From the NCBI GenBank assembly GCA_036924085.1, contig JAVGWX010000011.1, positions 40,224,970-40,288,969 on the forward strand: a DNA stretch of 64,000 nt, in the 5' to 3' direction. The DNA comes from Ariolimax columbianus (lineage: Eukaryota > Mollusca > Gastropoda > Stylommatophora > Arionidae). How positions within the stretch are numbered: the stretch's first letter is position 1; the number at the start of each line of letters is the position of its first letter. A program made the translations under genes and the position numbers. A model generated the notes under the pieces. That model was not told the origin of the DNA. It saw only the letters and a program-made list of their open reading frames with translations, and searched no databases. Positions 21,116 to 32,229 of the stretch are shown here, piece after piece.

Positions 21116-21405
21116 GTCACGGCCTTTATCCAGGGCGAGTGAGAGCAGAATTTCGAAGTGTTAAATGAAGTGTTTGAAAAAAGTCACCAATCTGAAGGGA
21201 CGGCACTATGTTTTATGCAGAATACATTTCCAGGTATAAAATACATTGGTTTGGTCATCTCACGAGAATGCATCCTCACCAACTTCCACTGATGGCTTAC
21301 AGCGCTGGCAGATCAGGGCAAGGCGACGGCATATGGCGTTATAATGACTGTGCAACGACACGGCTCACAGACGACTTAAGCTCTCCAATGTGCTTAACGT
21401 AGAAA
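21116..21405 (+). pseudogene. LINE-C C-terminal tail
   Basis: ISRYKIHWFGHLTRMHPHQL then PLMAYSAGRSG (21226-21320) is the conserved LINE-C tail. A damaged end follows, where RWIDDIR is lost. The preceding 100 bp (GCGAGTGAGAGCAGAATTTC ... AAATGAAGTG) matches the LINE-C text interrupted by SINE-1 at 40.65 kb. Confidence 0.7.
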
Positions 21406-21492
21406 GACAACAAACTAATTAACTGATGTATTAATAGCAAAAGCCGCCGTCCATCGTAGACGATGATAGCATAATTAATTTTGCTAGCGCTA

Positions 21493-21598
21493 CTTTTAGT
21501 AAGGATTAACTGCGCTACTTTTAGTAAGGATTAACTGCGCTACTTTTAGTAAGGATTAACTGCGCTACTTTTAGTAAGGATTAACTGCGCTACTTTTT
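21493..21598. repeat. 25-bp tandem repeat
   Basis: About 4.3 near-perfect units of CGCTACTTTTAGTAAGGATTAACTG. Confidence 0.9.
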
Positions 21599-21604
21599 AT
21601 CATC

Positions 21605-21742
21605 ACTCTCTAGGGGGCGACTACGAGATGCAGGGGACTCTGCATCAAGCAACCTTTAAAAAGACGGCGGAGTCCGGAGTCGAAGCCACACCACCTGATC
21701 ACGAAGCCAACGGGTTAACCACTTCGCCACGGAATCCCCGGA
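21605..21742 (-). mobile_element. SINE-4, tRNA-like head
   Basis: In reverse complement the head reads GGATTCCGTGGCGAAGTGGT TAACCCG (A-box-like TGGCGAAGTGGTTAA) and GGCTTCGACTCC (B-box-like). It is not a foldable tRNA gene: the acceptor ends do not pair. Only this copy is in the window. Confidence 0.5.
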
Positions 21743-23080
21743 ATAACTGATGTATACAATACAATTAATTGAACAGTTTACTAGAGATAACATCAACCGT
21801 GTCTTTATCATAGTCTCACCATTGTTCAAATTCTTGCAGAACTAATCCTTTGAAAAATGACGTGCAATCGCTGTCTTTTAGACACAGTGCATTCTTGTTC
21901 TGCAGTTGCCCTGTTCCTCTTTTGACAAGTTTGGTTTTCAAAGTTGTATCCATGGTTTCAAGCCAATAGCCAATATATATTCCACAGTTAAAACAAAGTA
22001 ACAATGATAACTGCACTAGCAAAACAATTATCCCAGCACAAAACGAAAACTAGTCTGTCGACGCACCAGAACAACAACATTTATCAAACAATCGAACTCC
22101 TATCAGCACACGCCCACAGTGGCAACATCATCATGTTTTATCTTTGTTGCAGAGCGCTAAATTGGCTTGAGCATTACTTGCCAACGTTATTTCGAGATGT
22201 CGACATATCATAATTTAGCGATATCATTGTCGCCTCATGCACAACTAATGAAGTCCACAGCATGTTCGTTAATATAAGTTTTGTTACGGAATATAAGAGT
22301 ACCCGTATCTTCCAACACGGAAACAGTAAATCACGCTTTGAATAGGCATTATGTAATTCACCGATAAGGATTACACGAGGACAGCGTGCCTGTAATTAGG
22401 AATGAAATATAGCGTCACATGTTAGGTGGCAACGTTTGTTTTCCCCGTCGTATTGAAAAAAACTTTGTAGAATGTTCGATCACTGGGAGATTAATATTTG
22501 AGAGGATTGCATGCTATTTTAGTTTTATTATTTACTTACGTAGTCGCTCCTCTTCTATCGTGAGATGTAGAGGTTATGTTTTGACTTGTAATCGTTTTTT
22601 TAAAGACAAACAGGTGATTAGCCTGTTCTGTCTTTGCATGGTGGAGGGGCTGCCTCCTGACAGCCTCCATGCCTGCCGACCCGTTTTTGTCCACGGCTGC
22701 TTATTTATTCGCATCTAACCTCCAAATTAGGAGGCCTTTCGGCAATCCACAACCCTGCTGACGCTCCTGGTAGGAAGTAGGTTTCTCCCCCAGGTAGTTT
22801 TATTATTACTACTCTGTTTCTTACTTTGACTTTATGCACTCAAAAGAATTTAGCTCAAGGCAATCGTCCACGTGACCCATCCCACAGGTCTGCTACGCCA
22901 TTGCCTTTACATTTGCATATTAGATTCCGCATACTTTGCGAATGATACGAATATCTGGTTTAACATATAGGAAGAAGAATGTCAGGGTCCTGGTGGGGGC
23001 GAACAGGGCGAGACAATAGAACACGATTGATGTCAATTGCATTCTTTTATATCTACAACAGTGCTGACTACGCACTGCTG
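21743..23080. other. No recognised feature
   Basis: About 1.3 kb with no coding or repeat similarity I can name. Short palindromic text GGGGCTGCCTCCTGACAGCC occurs near 22650. Confidence 0.4.
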
Positions 23081-23082
23081 CT

Positions 23083-23525
23083 GGACCCAAAGAGCTACGG
23101 ACGAAAGCTTTGTGGTATCGAGAAAGGGTACCCGCCTTGGGTGTCAGAGGTCGCGGGATCGAATCACGGTGGAGACCGGGATTTTTTCACGTGGATCTTT
23201 CTTGGAAAAATTCCTCCGATCTCTTGGTAGTGAGATCGAGTTTCTTTGTTAAGTGTCGAGGGCGTGAAAAATTCCTTCTCAGTTGGAAATCGAAAAGAGT
23301 AGGCCTAACCACCGCTGCTCAGATAAAATTCAAATTAAAAATCTACCTTTCACCAGGTGGTTTGTTAAAAGCAGCTATTTATGGCACTAACTGGCTGCGG
23401 GCCTACTTAGCTCTAGTGTTTGAGTCTGTTAAGATCGACTCGCACATCGGTGATAGAAACTGGTTGTATACAGACACTGTAGAGTCTTCTAAACCAGTAT
23501 ACAGACATTAAGTTTAAGTTAATAA
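23083..23525 (+). mobile_element. SINE-2 with CR1-type 3' end
   Basis: tRNA-like head with B-box-like GGGATCGAATCAC (about 23155-23167). The shared body (CCGGGATTTTTTCACGTGG, AGTTGGAAATCGAAAAGAGT, AGGCCTAACCACCGCTGCTC) also occurs at 25.8 and 38.9 kb. A segment follows (GCGGGCCTACTTAGCTCTAG ... ACTCGCACATCGG) that also occurs at 48.3 kb and in repeat E. The 3' end (23460-23520) is CTGGTTGTATACAGACACTG ... GTCTTCTAAACCAG plus TTAAG repeats, the same terminus as the CR1-like LINEs here. Confidence 0.75.
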
Positions 23526-23639
23526 AGCGTGAGATTGACAACCGACTCAGCTTTCGGTTACTTACATTCAAGTACTTCGCAAGTCAGTCTCAGACATAAC
23601 GTTAAAAACAAATTCTTTTGTGTGTGTACAAAACAAGTC

Positions 23640-24066
23640 GTGCGACGGTGTACGAGGCACGTTCAAATGAAACCAGACCTAACTGCATCAAGTGAACATA
23701 CGTACGATATGATGACGTCAATTGTGGTGTAAACAACAAATACCGACTGTCAAGTTTGCAAAATTGCATTATCCTCCGTCTCATAGTTTGCTCAGCAGGC
23801 GGATGTGATATGGAATCCGTCCAGAGTTAATCAGCGAGCGGTGATTCGGTTTCTACCAGCTGAAGGATGTCGACCAGTTGACATTCATCACAGAATGCAG
23901 GCAGTGTATGGTAACAAAAAGTGTGTCGAAGACAACAGTGAAGAACTGGCCAACGATGTTTAAAGAAGGATGTGAGCTAACGAAAGATCTCCTGAGACCA
24001 GGTCAGGGACATATTGTTGCGTCAGAAGATGACATCGCCAAAATTGATGCATCAATTCGGGTGACT
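23640..24066 (+). mobile_element. Mariner-type HTH module, single copy
   Basis: The 5' text TACGAGGCACGTTCAAATGA leads into HTH coding text, broken by an indel: VIRFLPAEGCRPVDIHHRM-like (23840-23900), VSKTTVKNWPTMFKEGCELT (23923-23982) and RPGQGHIVASEDDIAKIDAS. The catalytic DDE part never follows. The element ends in the minisatellite starting about 24068. Confidence 0.75.
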
Positions 24067-24067
24067 T

Positions 24068-24560
24068 TTAGCGATTGAACAGCCCACTAAACCACTGAAC
24101 AGTCTACTTAGCTTCTAAACAGCCCATATAATCAATAAATAGCCTTCTTCGCCCATGAACAGCCCAGTTATCGACTGAACAGCCCACTGTGCAACTGAAC
24201 AGACTACATAGACGCTAAACAGCTCACTTAGCCACTAAACAGTCTACATAGCCGCTAAACAGCCCACTGAGCCACTGGAAAACCCACTTAGCGACTAAAC
24301 AACCCATTTAGTCACTGAAAAACCCACTGAGCCACTGAACAGCCCACTTAGCCAATGGACAGTCCAATAGCCACTGAACAGTCCACTTAGCCATCAGAAA
24401 ACACACGTAGCCACTAGACAGCCCACGTAGCCACTTAACAGCCCACAGCCACTGGAAAACCCAATTAGCCACTGAAAAGCCCACTTAGCCACTGGACAAC
24501 CCACGTAGCCACTGAACACCCCACAGCCACTGGAAAACCCACTTAGTCACTAAACAGCCT
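24068..24560. repeat. 20-bp minisatellite
   Basis: About 24 diverged units around AGCCCACTTAGCCACTGAAC. It abuts the HTH module. Confidence 0.9.
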
Positions 24561-24744
24561 ATTTCAAGATCACTAAGCTTAACCTTGTTGCACGAAGTAG
24601 GTGCTTTAAAATGTGTCCTAAATATAGCCTGTTTTGTTCGCACCTTGACCAGCTTATCCATCAATTAGCTGTTATTAAGTCATAATACGCATGCTACAAG
24701 TCGCAGTAATCACCAGACTAGTAGCAAAGCATAAGTTGATTGAA

Positions 24745-24990
24745 AAGACGAAGAACAAAAAGAATAGGAACAAGAACAAGAAGAACAAGAAGAAGAGGAC
24801 GAAGAAAAAGAAGAAGAAGAAGAGGAAGAAGAAGAACAAGAACAAGAACAAGAAGAAGAGTTGAATTTCGGATGAAGAAAAATAAAAATAATAATAATAA
24901 GAAGAAGAAGAAGAGGAAGAAAAAGAAGAAGAAGAAGAAGAATAAAGAACAAGAAGAAGATGACGAAGAAGAAGAGCTGCATTTTGGAAG
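24745..24990. repeat. GAA/AAG-rich purine tract
   Basis: An impure (GAA)n/(GAAGAACAA)n tract of about 250 bp, nearly all purine on the plus strand. Lys/Arg- and Ser/Phe/Leu-rich open frames across it are low-complexity artefacts. Confidence 0.95.
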
Positions 24991-25141
24991 AAGAGCCCAA
25001 ACAACTGGAGCTGAAAAAATGCAATTATTGTCAACATGTCTATTTATGATCATCAATCATTTGATAAACACAGGAATATCTCTTTCCTATCATTCGCCTG
25101 CGATTGTCTGGTACGAGTTTTGATCAACCGCCTAACAAATC

Positions 25142-25625
25142 ATATAACTTAACTTAACGTCTTTATACTGGTTTAGAAGACCCTGCAGAGTCTGTATACA
25201 ACCGGTTTCATTTACATCACTTTGCTCTAAAAGCTATGCGCATCCAATTTATTCTTAAATGCATTAACTGTCCCGGCCTCCACTACCTCCCCTGGCAATG
25301 CATTCCAAGCAATCACCACTCTCTGACTAAAAAAATATTTCCTAATATCTAATCTGGAACTCTCTTTAGTCAACTTATAGCTATGCCCTCTCGTTATTGT
25401 GGATGGCTGTATTTAAAAAAAACAGCTTGTTATAGTCTAAATTATCCATTCCTCTGATCATCCTATAAACCTGTATTAAGTCACCACGAATTCTTCTCTC
25501 TTCTAAACACTGTAGGCTGGTTTTTCTGAGTCTTTCCTCATAACTGTAATTCTGAAATCCCACTATCAGCTTTGTCGCTCTTTTCTGTATTCTTTCCAGC
25601 ATGTTTATATCCCCTCTAGAACATG
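25142..25625 (-). pseudogene. CR1-like LINE 3' end
   Basis: Minus strand: INMLERIQKRATKLIVGFQN (25545-25605), YSYEERLRKTSLQCLEERRI, RGDLIQVYRMIRG, NKLFF, then HSYKLTKESSRLDIRKYFFS, QRVVIAWNALPGEVVEAG and NKLDAHSF. The hairpin 3' UTR and a short TTAAG end follow at about 25145. One frameshift lies near 25400. It is the most complete CR1 tail in the window. Confidence 0.85.
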
Positions 25626-25807
25626 AGCTACCCACAAATAGACAGTGTGGTTTCCAAGAGAATTGCGAGACAGTTGACATTAAATTTGCAACTCCTCAAA
25701 TCAAGGAGGAATGCAAGATACAGCATTGTGAAATATGCACGACTATTGTTTGTTAACCGGAGCAACGACTTTGACATTGCTAATAGGGACGGTCCCATGA
25801 AGTTATT

Positions 25808-26190
25808 CTAACCCATGAAGGACCCAGTGGTCTTGATGTAAGGTGTTCGCCTCGGGTGCTGGAGGTCGCGGGTTCAAATCCCGGTGGACACACCGGGATT
25901 TTTTCACGTGGGTCATCCGGTAAATATTTCCTCTGATCTCTGAGTAGTGTGGTCAGAGACCCGTGTGCAGTGGCGCGCACGTTAAAACCCCCTTAGCAGT
26001 TGGAAATCAAAAATAGTAGGCCTAACGGCCGCTGCTCGGCCAAAATTCAAGTTAAAAATCTACTCAAATTATTCAATTATTCAAAATAGGTCGCAAAAAA
26101 GGGAACTGTGTGGCTGTAACAGGCCTTGGTTATGTGGTTATGGGAGCGGCTTAGATGGCGCCTGACAAGTTGCGGTTCTACCTTGCTCTT
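25808..26190 (+). mobile_element. SINE-2
   Basis: Head with A-box-like TGGTCTTGATGTAAGGTG (25831-25848) and B-box GGTTCAAATCC (25871-25881). The shared body runs to about 26055 (AGTTGGAAATCAAAAATAGT, AGGCCTAACGGCCGCTGCTC). A short piece near 26140-26190 (GAGCGGCTTAGATGGCGCCT) matches the distal part of the 48.3 kb copy. Confidence 0.8.
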
Positions 26191-26784
26191 ATTTACGCTT
26201 CCACCCAGTCTCAAAAATAGGCGATAGTATATTCCAGATGCTGATAGATGCTGAGATTGACCTAGCAAGTCACCAGTGGATTTTCACCTGCCAAAAAAAT
26301 ATGAAACAAAGGAGGTCGCACCTCCCCACGACGTCTAACGACGTAAGTGGACTGAGGATAGATAGATAGATATATTCTAAACCATATACTGAATGATGGA
26401 AAACTGGATGAAACCTTACCAGTCATAAACATAGTATTTGCAGCCTTGATTTCTAAACCAAAACACAGCTGTGTCACTTGCGTAGAATTTTAAAATAAAA
26501 CGGAGGGAAAGATATTTAATCAAAATGGACTACAGTTAATCTCTAGGATAAAAGACACATCTTAGACAAATCTGACGATGGCAGAGCCATTAACACTTTT
26601 TCAGAATAAGACACTTATATTGCCTTCGATGTTCTCAGCTGCATGCACTGATTTTGACCTTTCCTTCAAAAATAAAAGAAACAAAAGAAAGCGGAAGTAA
26701 TTTTGCAGCATGTTCCAGTAAGCTTTACCATGAACAAAACATCACTTCACAGGGGCAACAGTGTGAATCAAAGTTCTCTTTATC
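26191..26784. other. No recognised feature
   Basis: AT-rich with a short GATA run at 26358-26371. No supported gene or named repeat. Confidence 0.4.
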
Positions 26785-27795
26785 AACTATTGATACACTA
26801 TGGTCTCTATGATACCAGATAAGTACATAACCGTCATACATAATATTACGAGAATGCAGTTGAGTGGTACAGGCAGGAAGACTGACAGCCACGGGGAACA
26901 AATAAAGGTAAGAAAGGGATGCCTTCTTCTGTTCTTCCTGTTCTTGTTGTCTATAGATTGGATAATGACGACACCAGTCAAGGGAACAAGATTAGTTATT
27001 CAGTGAACGATATTGTCACAATTGGAGTACCATGGTGGGATAGATGATCTGGTACTTTTTGTCACACAGTCATAGCCAAATGCAAGAGAAACGTGAAACG
27101 GTTAAAAATCAATCAGCGAAATTGGGACGAAATATAAACATGAAGAAAACCAAACTCTTTAAACTCAACACTATTAATCAAAGAACCTATGCTGGAAGAA
27201 GCGAATTTCTTTACCAATTTAGGCAGCACAGTAGACACACCAGGAGGTACAGAGGCAAATGTCATACAACCAGATTTGGAAAGGCAAGAGGGACATTCAT
27301 GACACTGAACAACATATAAAGATCCAGATAAATCAAGATTCATCAAACGTTCAATGTTTGTGTCAAGTCAGTGCTGCTGTATGGAGCGGAGACTTGGAGA
27401 ACGACCAAGGCCATACAACAAAAACTCCAGTCCTTTCTTAACATGCGAAAGATAATAAACATAATTTGGCAGGACATTGTGAGGAATGAAGACATGTGGG
27501 AAATAAGCCAACAACAGCCACTGGATCAATAATTTAAGCAAAGAAAATGAGGCTGGATAGAACATACATTGTGGAAGGCAACAGCAAACATAACGATACA
27601 GGATATTACATGCAATCCTCAAGGAATGAGAAAGGTAGGTAAACCCCACACACAAAATACACAGAGAATAGAATGTGAGAAGAACTAAGGTTAAATGATT
27701 ACATCTGGACACAGGCAGAAAGAGGATCACAGGACCGTGCACACTGACGACTTGTTGTCCATGGCCTATGCACCAAGAGGAGCAACGGATTCTAA
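26785..27795 (+). pseudogene. LINE-D RT, 5'-truncated
   Basis: The RT block 4-5 region reads KVRKGCLLLFFLFLLSIDWI (26907-26970). A damaged FADD is at about 27035 (reads IDD). Then come HSQMQEKRETV, NINMKKTKLFKLNT (27133-27172), FFTNLGSTVDTPGGTE (about 27207-27255) and the thumb VSSQCCCMERRLGERPR in shifted frame. The tail reads ECEKN-like and RLNDYIWTQAERGSQDRAH (about 27690-27745). Only one copy of the RLNDYxW unit is present, unlike the array at 19.1 kb. Confidence 0.75.
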
Positions 27796-27799
27796 TTTA

Positions 27800-28240
27800 T
27801 TGACAAGGACAACATCTATAGGTAGTTGATAGCTTTACCTATCTAGGCAGTATCACGAGCAAGGACAAGAATATAGATTCCTAGGTTTACATCACAAATG
27901 CGACACAAAGTGTAACCTTTGGAGGACTACGAGCAAACGTTTGGAACCCAGAACACATCAGTGAAGTCATCAAGATCTACGTGTCTCGTCCTGTTGTGTG
28001 TACCACCCTTATGAATACACGTAAAACAAGGATATTCTATAAAGAAAACGTTACACAGACTCATTGAAGTGTCTCTGAACAGTATCAAAATTGATGGGAC
28101 CTCCTGGGACGCCTTGCTCCAGACCACCCTGTTTAACACGTGCTGAGTTCTTCCATACGGCGCGGCAGCGTACATAGCTTCAAAGAAACACAGAGCCAGT
28201 AACAGTAAGCCAGACACACATTTAAAGCTGGATAGACTTG
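27800..28240 (+). pseudogene. LINE-A-type RT thumb and tail
   Basis: VDSFTYLGSITSKDKNIDS (27826-27885), FGGLRANVW (about 27919-27945), EVIKIYVSRPVV, then IEVSLNSIKIDGTSWDALLQ (about 28063-28125) and GAAAYIASKKHRASNS. The order is thumb, then a tail like DSLKSCQIDIDTWECLAQN of LINE-A. Frameshifted; a related subfamily rather than an exact copy. Confidence 0.6.
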
Positions 28241-28539
28241 CACATCACTGTTATGGGGAACGAACAGGATATGTTTTGCCGCGAGAACCGATAGCTCCGC
28301 CACTCTGTTGTTCAGACGCCAGTATAAAAAATGAAGGCGCCTGAATCACACGAAAGTTACAAGCTTAACAAAGATGGAACTCGAGTCGGGAAGCCAAATG
28401 ACTAAAACATTTGTTCCAGACAGGGGACTAATGACTAGTTTGGTTCTTGTTTCCTTTCTTGAGTGTTTCGAGTCATTGATAGATTTAACTTTTGCATTGA
28501 ACAGGCTACGTTTATTTGCAGATCATTAGACACCAGGAG

Positions 28540-30235
28540 TCGTACATTAGGAGTGGGACATGAGGGGTGTGATGGTAAGATTGGTACATGAGGGGTGGTA
28601 CATGAGGGATGGTACATGAGGGGTGGTACATGAGGGGTGGTACATGAGGAGTGGTACAAGCGGGGTGGTATATGAGGAGTAGTACAAGAGGGGTGGTACA
28701 TGATGAGTGGTACATGAGGAGTGGTAAATGAGGGGTGGTACATGAGGGGTGGGATGTAAGGAGTGGTACATGAAGGGTGGGACATGAGGAGTGGTGCATG
28801 AGGGGTGGGATGTTAGGAGTGGTACATGAGGGGTGGGGTATGAGGGGTGGGATGTTAGGAGTGGGACATGAGCGGTGGGATATGAGGGGTTTGATGTTTG
28901 GAGTGGGACCATGAGCGGTAGTACATGAGGAGTGGTAAATGAGGGGTGGGATGTTAGGAGTGGGACATGAGTGGTGAGACATGAGGGGTATGATGTTAGG
29001 AGTGGGACATGAGGAGTGGTATGTTAGGAGTGGGCCATGAGTGGTGAGACATGAGGGGTATGATGTTAGGAGTGGGACATGAGGAGTGGTATGTTAGGAG
29101 TGGGACATGAGTGGTGAGACATGAGGGGTATGATGTTAGGAGTGGGACATGAGGAGTGGTATGTTAGGAGTGGGCCATGAGTGGTGAAACATGAGAGGTA
29201 GGATATTAGGAGTGGGATATGATGAGTGGGATGCTAGGAGTGGTAAATGAGGGGTGGGACATAAGGGATGGTATGTTAGGAGTGGTACATGAGGGGTGGG
29301 AAGTTAGGAGGGGTACATGAGGGGTGGGATGTTAGGAGTGGTACACGAGGGGTGGGACATGAGGGGTGGGATGTTAGGAGTGGTACATGAGGGGTGGGAC
29401 ATGAGGGGTGGGATGTTATGAGTGGTACATGAGGGGTGGGACATGAGGGGTGGGATGTTAGGAGTGGTACACGAGGGGTGGCACATCAGGAGTGGTACAG
29501 TAAGGGGTGAGACATGAGGGGTTATGCGTTAGGTATGGGACATGAGGAGTGAACATTAGGAGTGGGGCATAAGGAGTCGTATGTGAGGAGTGGGACATGG
29601 GGAGTGGGACATGAAGAGTGGTATGTGAGGAGTGGGACATGAAAAGGGGTACGTGAGAAGTGGGGCATGAAGAGTAGTACATGAGGAGTGGGACATGAAA
29701 AGGGGTACGTAAGAAGTGGGGTATGAAGAGTGGTACACGAGGAGTGGGACATGAAGAGTAGTATGTGAGGAGTGGGACATGAAGAGTCGTACGTGAAGAG
29801 TCGTACGTGAAGAGTGGGGCATGAAAAGTGCTACGTGAAGAGTGCTACGTGAAGAGTGGTACGTGAGGAGTGGGACATGAAGAGAGGTACGCGAAGAGTG
29901 GTACGTGAAGAGTGGGACATGAAGAGTGGGACATGAAGAGTGGTACGTGAAGAGTGCTACGTGAAGAGTGGTACGTGAAGAGTGGGACATGAAGAGTGGT
30001 ACGTGAAGAGTGGGACATGAAGAGAGGTACGTGAAGAGTGCTACGTGAAGAGTGGTACGTGAAGAGTGGGACATGAAGAGTGGTACGGGAGGAGTGGTAC
30101 ATGCGGAGTGGAACATGAGGAGTGTGACATGAAGAATGGGATATGAGGTGGGGACATGAGGAGTGGTACGGGAGGAATGGAACATGAGGAGTGGAGCTTG
30201 AAGAGTGGTATGTGAGGAATGGTACATGAAGAGTA
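28540..30235. repeat. 14-15-bp G-rich minisatellite
   Basis: More than 100 degenerate units built on GGTACATGAGGGGT and variants (GGGACATGAAGAGT, GGATGTTAGGAGT). Three subregions differ: GGTACATGAGGGGT at the left, GGGATGTTAGGAGTGG in the middle, and TACGTGAAGAGTGGGACATG at the right. Open minus-strand frames here (PSCTTPHVPPLMYH-like) follow from the repeat period and are not taken as genes. Confidence 0.95.
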
Positions 30236-30344
30236 TGTGGACAGCCCAATTGGTACTTCATATTTTACAGAGGTAAACGTACTGGCTATAATAAGAAAGA
30301 AAGGGACAACATACATGTCACTAAAAAATAATTGGAAATGCCGG

Positions 30345-30445
30345 GTAATAAAAAAAAACTGATACCAAATTTAGATTGTTTAATTTCAGTGCCAAGTCAT
30401 TACTTCTTTACGGAGCAGAAACGTGAAAAACGACTCAATCATGGT
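30345..30445 (+). pseudogene. LINE-D thumb fragment
   Basis: LRLFNFSAKSLLLYGAET (about 30370-30425) matches RLFNFNVKSVLLFGS at 6.3 kb. Very short. Confidence 0.6.
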
Positions 30446-31430
30446 AGCTAAGGAGGAGAGAGTGAGGCTGACTTACGCGACTCTACTTTACTATAATCAA
30501 ATTGACGCGCGCGAAAGTCGCTTTGTTTTAATTTCACATTCGTTACACCTCTGTCTACTAAGAAGTGCACAATGGAAGTGCAATAGATATATGGTGATTA
30601 GAACATTAGCACCCTCATGGATCGTAAGCAAAACACATCATCCACCCCGGGGGAAAGGGGTTTCCTATTTCCTGTGTACTTAAGTGCTGCAGGCAATTCA
30701 AGGCTCGAATTGTCTTATTTATCCATTTTCGAAATGCTGCGTGTAGTGAATGTTAACAAAGTCTTCCTCGTCGATTATGAGGGACGAACAACAAACACTG
30801 ATGGCCAGAGTGGCTCTTGCTGGAAAATTATCGTTAGTAGCAACTTCCTTGCATTAGATGGAACCTGCCCCCGAACATTATCTACCATACACAACTTGGA
30901 AGTCGCTGAACAGACTCCAAACTGATGTTTCCCAGTGTAAGAGGAATAGGAAACGAAGGGGATACACAGTCGATAACACATGTGATTGTGCGCAATACAG
31001 GACGAAGACGACCTGATTACCTACCCCAAACATTCAGAAAACATGAAATAGGTGGGAGATGCTAGAGTCAAATGACAAGACAATCTATGTCACTGAATAC
31101 TGGATGCATGCTGTATAACGTGGTGTTTGGACAAAGAGAATAAGTAACTTGTACTGCATTAGAACGACCCAATATGGGATCAGTTTCATTGTTAGTTGCC
31201 GACGACAGAGCACGAGCTGTGCAACTCTGTCAGCGGCTCCGAAATTTTCCTCTGACTTTGTCAGGTACTAATTTACAGCTGAGTTTTCTGTGAGAAACGA
31301 TCATACCAGGAAAAAACTCAGAAATTCTCGGTCTGTCAGACCGAGGAAGTCGTGCTTTGGACTTGGTACGTTTCGATTATAAATCAATTTCATAACCTCT
31401 AGGTCAACATGTCCCTAAGAGGGTTTCTAA
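30446..31430. other. No recognised feature
   Basis: Nearly 1 kb without supported content. A 102-codon open frame at 30617-30925 shows no domain, and its opposite strand is also open. Confidence 0.4.
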
Positions 31431-31434
31431 GACC

Positions 31435-31735
31435 TATTTTCTGAAGGTGGGCCTTGCGTCTGCAATGTCCCACTTTGAGTCTAACGATCTTTGTCTGTCC
31501 ATCTCTGTCAAGCATTTTCTGGCTTGTATTCCTTGTCCTATTTTCTCGAATATATCCTCATGGATCGTTTGATGAGTGTTTTTGCTTCTTTGTAGCTCTG
31601 TATGTGCCGCCACTTTCGGCCTGTGTGATCTATCTGCCTTCTCGTTTCCAAGTGTCCCACAGAGGGTCGAAATCCACTGTAGGACTAAATCTATTTGTGG
31701 AAATAGCAACACGATGTTATATTTGATTTTGTGAG
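31435..31735 (-). pseudogene. LINE-B subtype RNase H end
   Basis: Minus-strand VDFDPLWDTWKRE (a worn version of the VQWIPxHCxxxGNE block, 31665-31685) is followed by THQTIHEDIFEKIGQGIQAR, then RLKVGHCRRKAHLQKIGL near 31440-31480. The last phrase is the FRLRTGHNRLRYHLFNKL block of the intact LINE-B. The same subtype is at 57.5-58.3 kb. Confidence 0.7.
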
Positions 31736-31861
31736 AGAGTGTATTTTGTTTGAGGCTAGAAATGGCTTCGATTACGTTCCAGGAGAAGGTTAGAATTACC
31801 GTTTTGCTAGTCGTTGTTTTTTTGGCTGATAAGAACTTTGTGCTAAATACAGTTCCCGACA

Positions 31862-32112
31862 GAAGCTAAGATGGTTTGGTGATCTCATGAGAATGCACCA
31901 TCATCAACTTCCACTGATTGCTTACAACGTTGGTAAATCTGGCTTCAGGGCAGGGGGACGGTCGCGATTCAGGTGGATAGATGACATTAGAGTGATTGTG
32001 CAGCTACACGGGCTCACATTGACTGACGCAACGCACTTGGCGCAGTACAGACGACTTAAGCTCTCCACGATCCTCAACGGCACAAGTGGACATACAACTA
32101 AGAACCTGTCTT
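31862..32112 (+). pseudogene. LINE-C C-terminal tail
   Basis: WFGDLMRMHHHQLPLIAYNV (31871-31930), GKSGFRAGGRSRFRWIDDIR (31938-31990) and VIVQLHGLTLTDATHLAQYR, then NGTSGHTTK. This is the best-preserved LINE-C tail; no RT upstream. Confidence 0.8.
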
Positions 32113-32229
32113 GCTGCCTATACAGCTGAGTTGTACAGAAAAGTCTTGAACAGTTCATTCCCGATGGTAGTTTCTGCTGTAAAGCGATAACAAATGAAGG
32201 TCTGTGAGTGTACATCTAATGTCCAAGCA

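Noticed and set aside
21605..21742. Genuine tRNA on the minus strand
   Set aside because: The A- and B-box spacing is plausible, but the acceptor stem does not pair and no anticodon arm is clear.
24675..25123. Lys/Arg-rich and Ser/Phe/Leu-rich frames on opposite strands
   Set aside because: Produced by the GAA-rich tract.
28512..30261. Long minus-strand frames rich in Pro/His/Ser/Thr/Tyr
   Set aside because: They follow from the 14-15-bp repeat. Overlapping frames are equally open in this array, and there is no non-repeat domain.
30617..30925. 102-codon frame as a host gene
   Set aside because: No recognisable domain, and the reverse strand is open in the same place.
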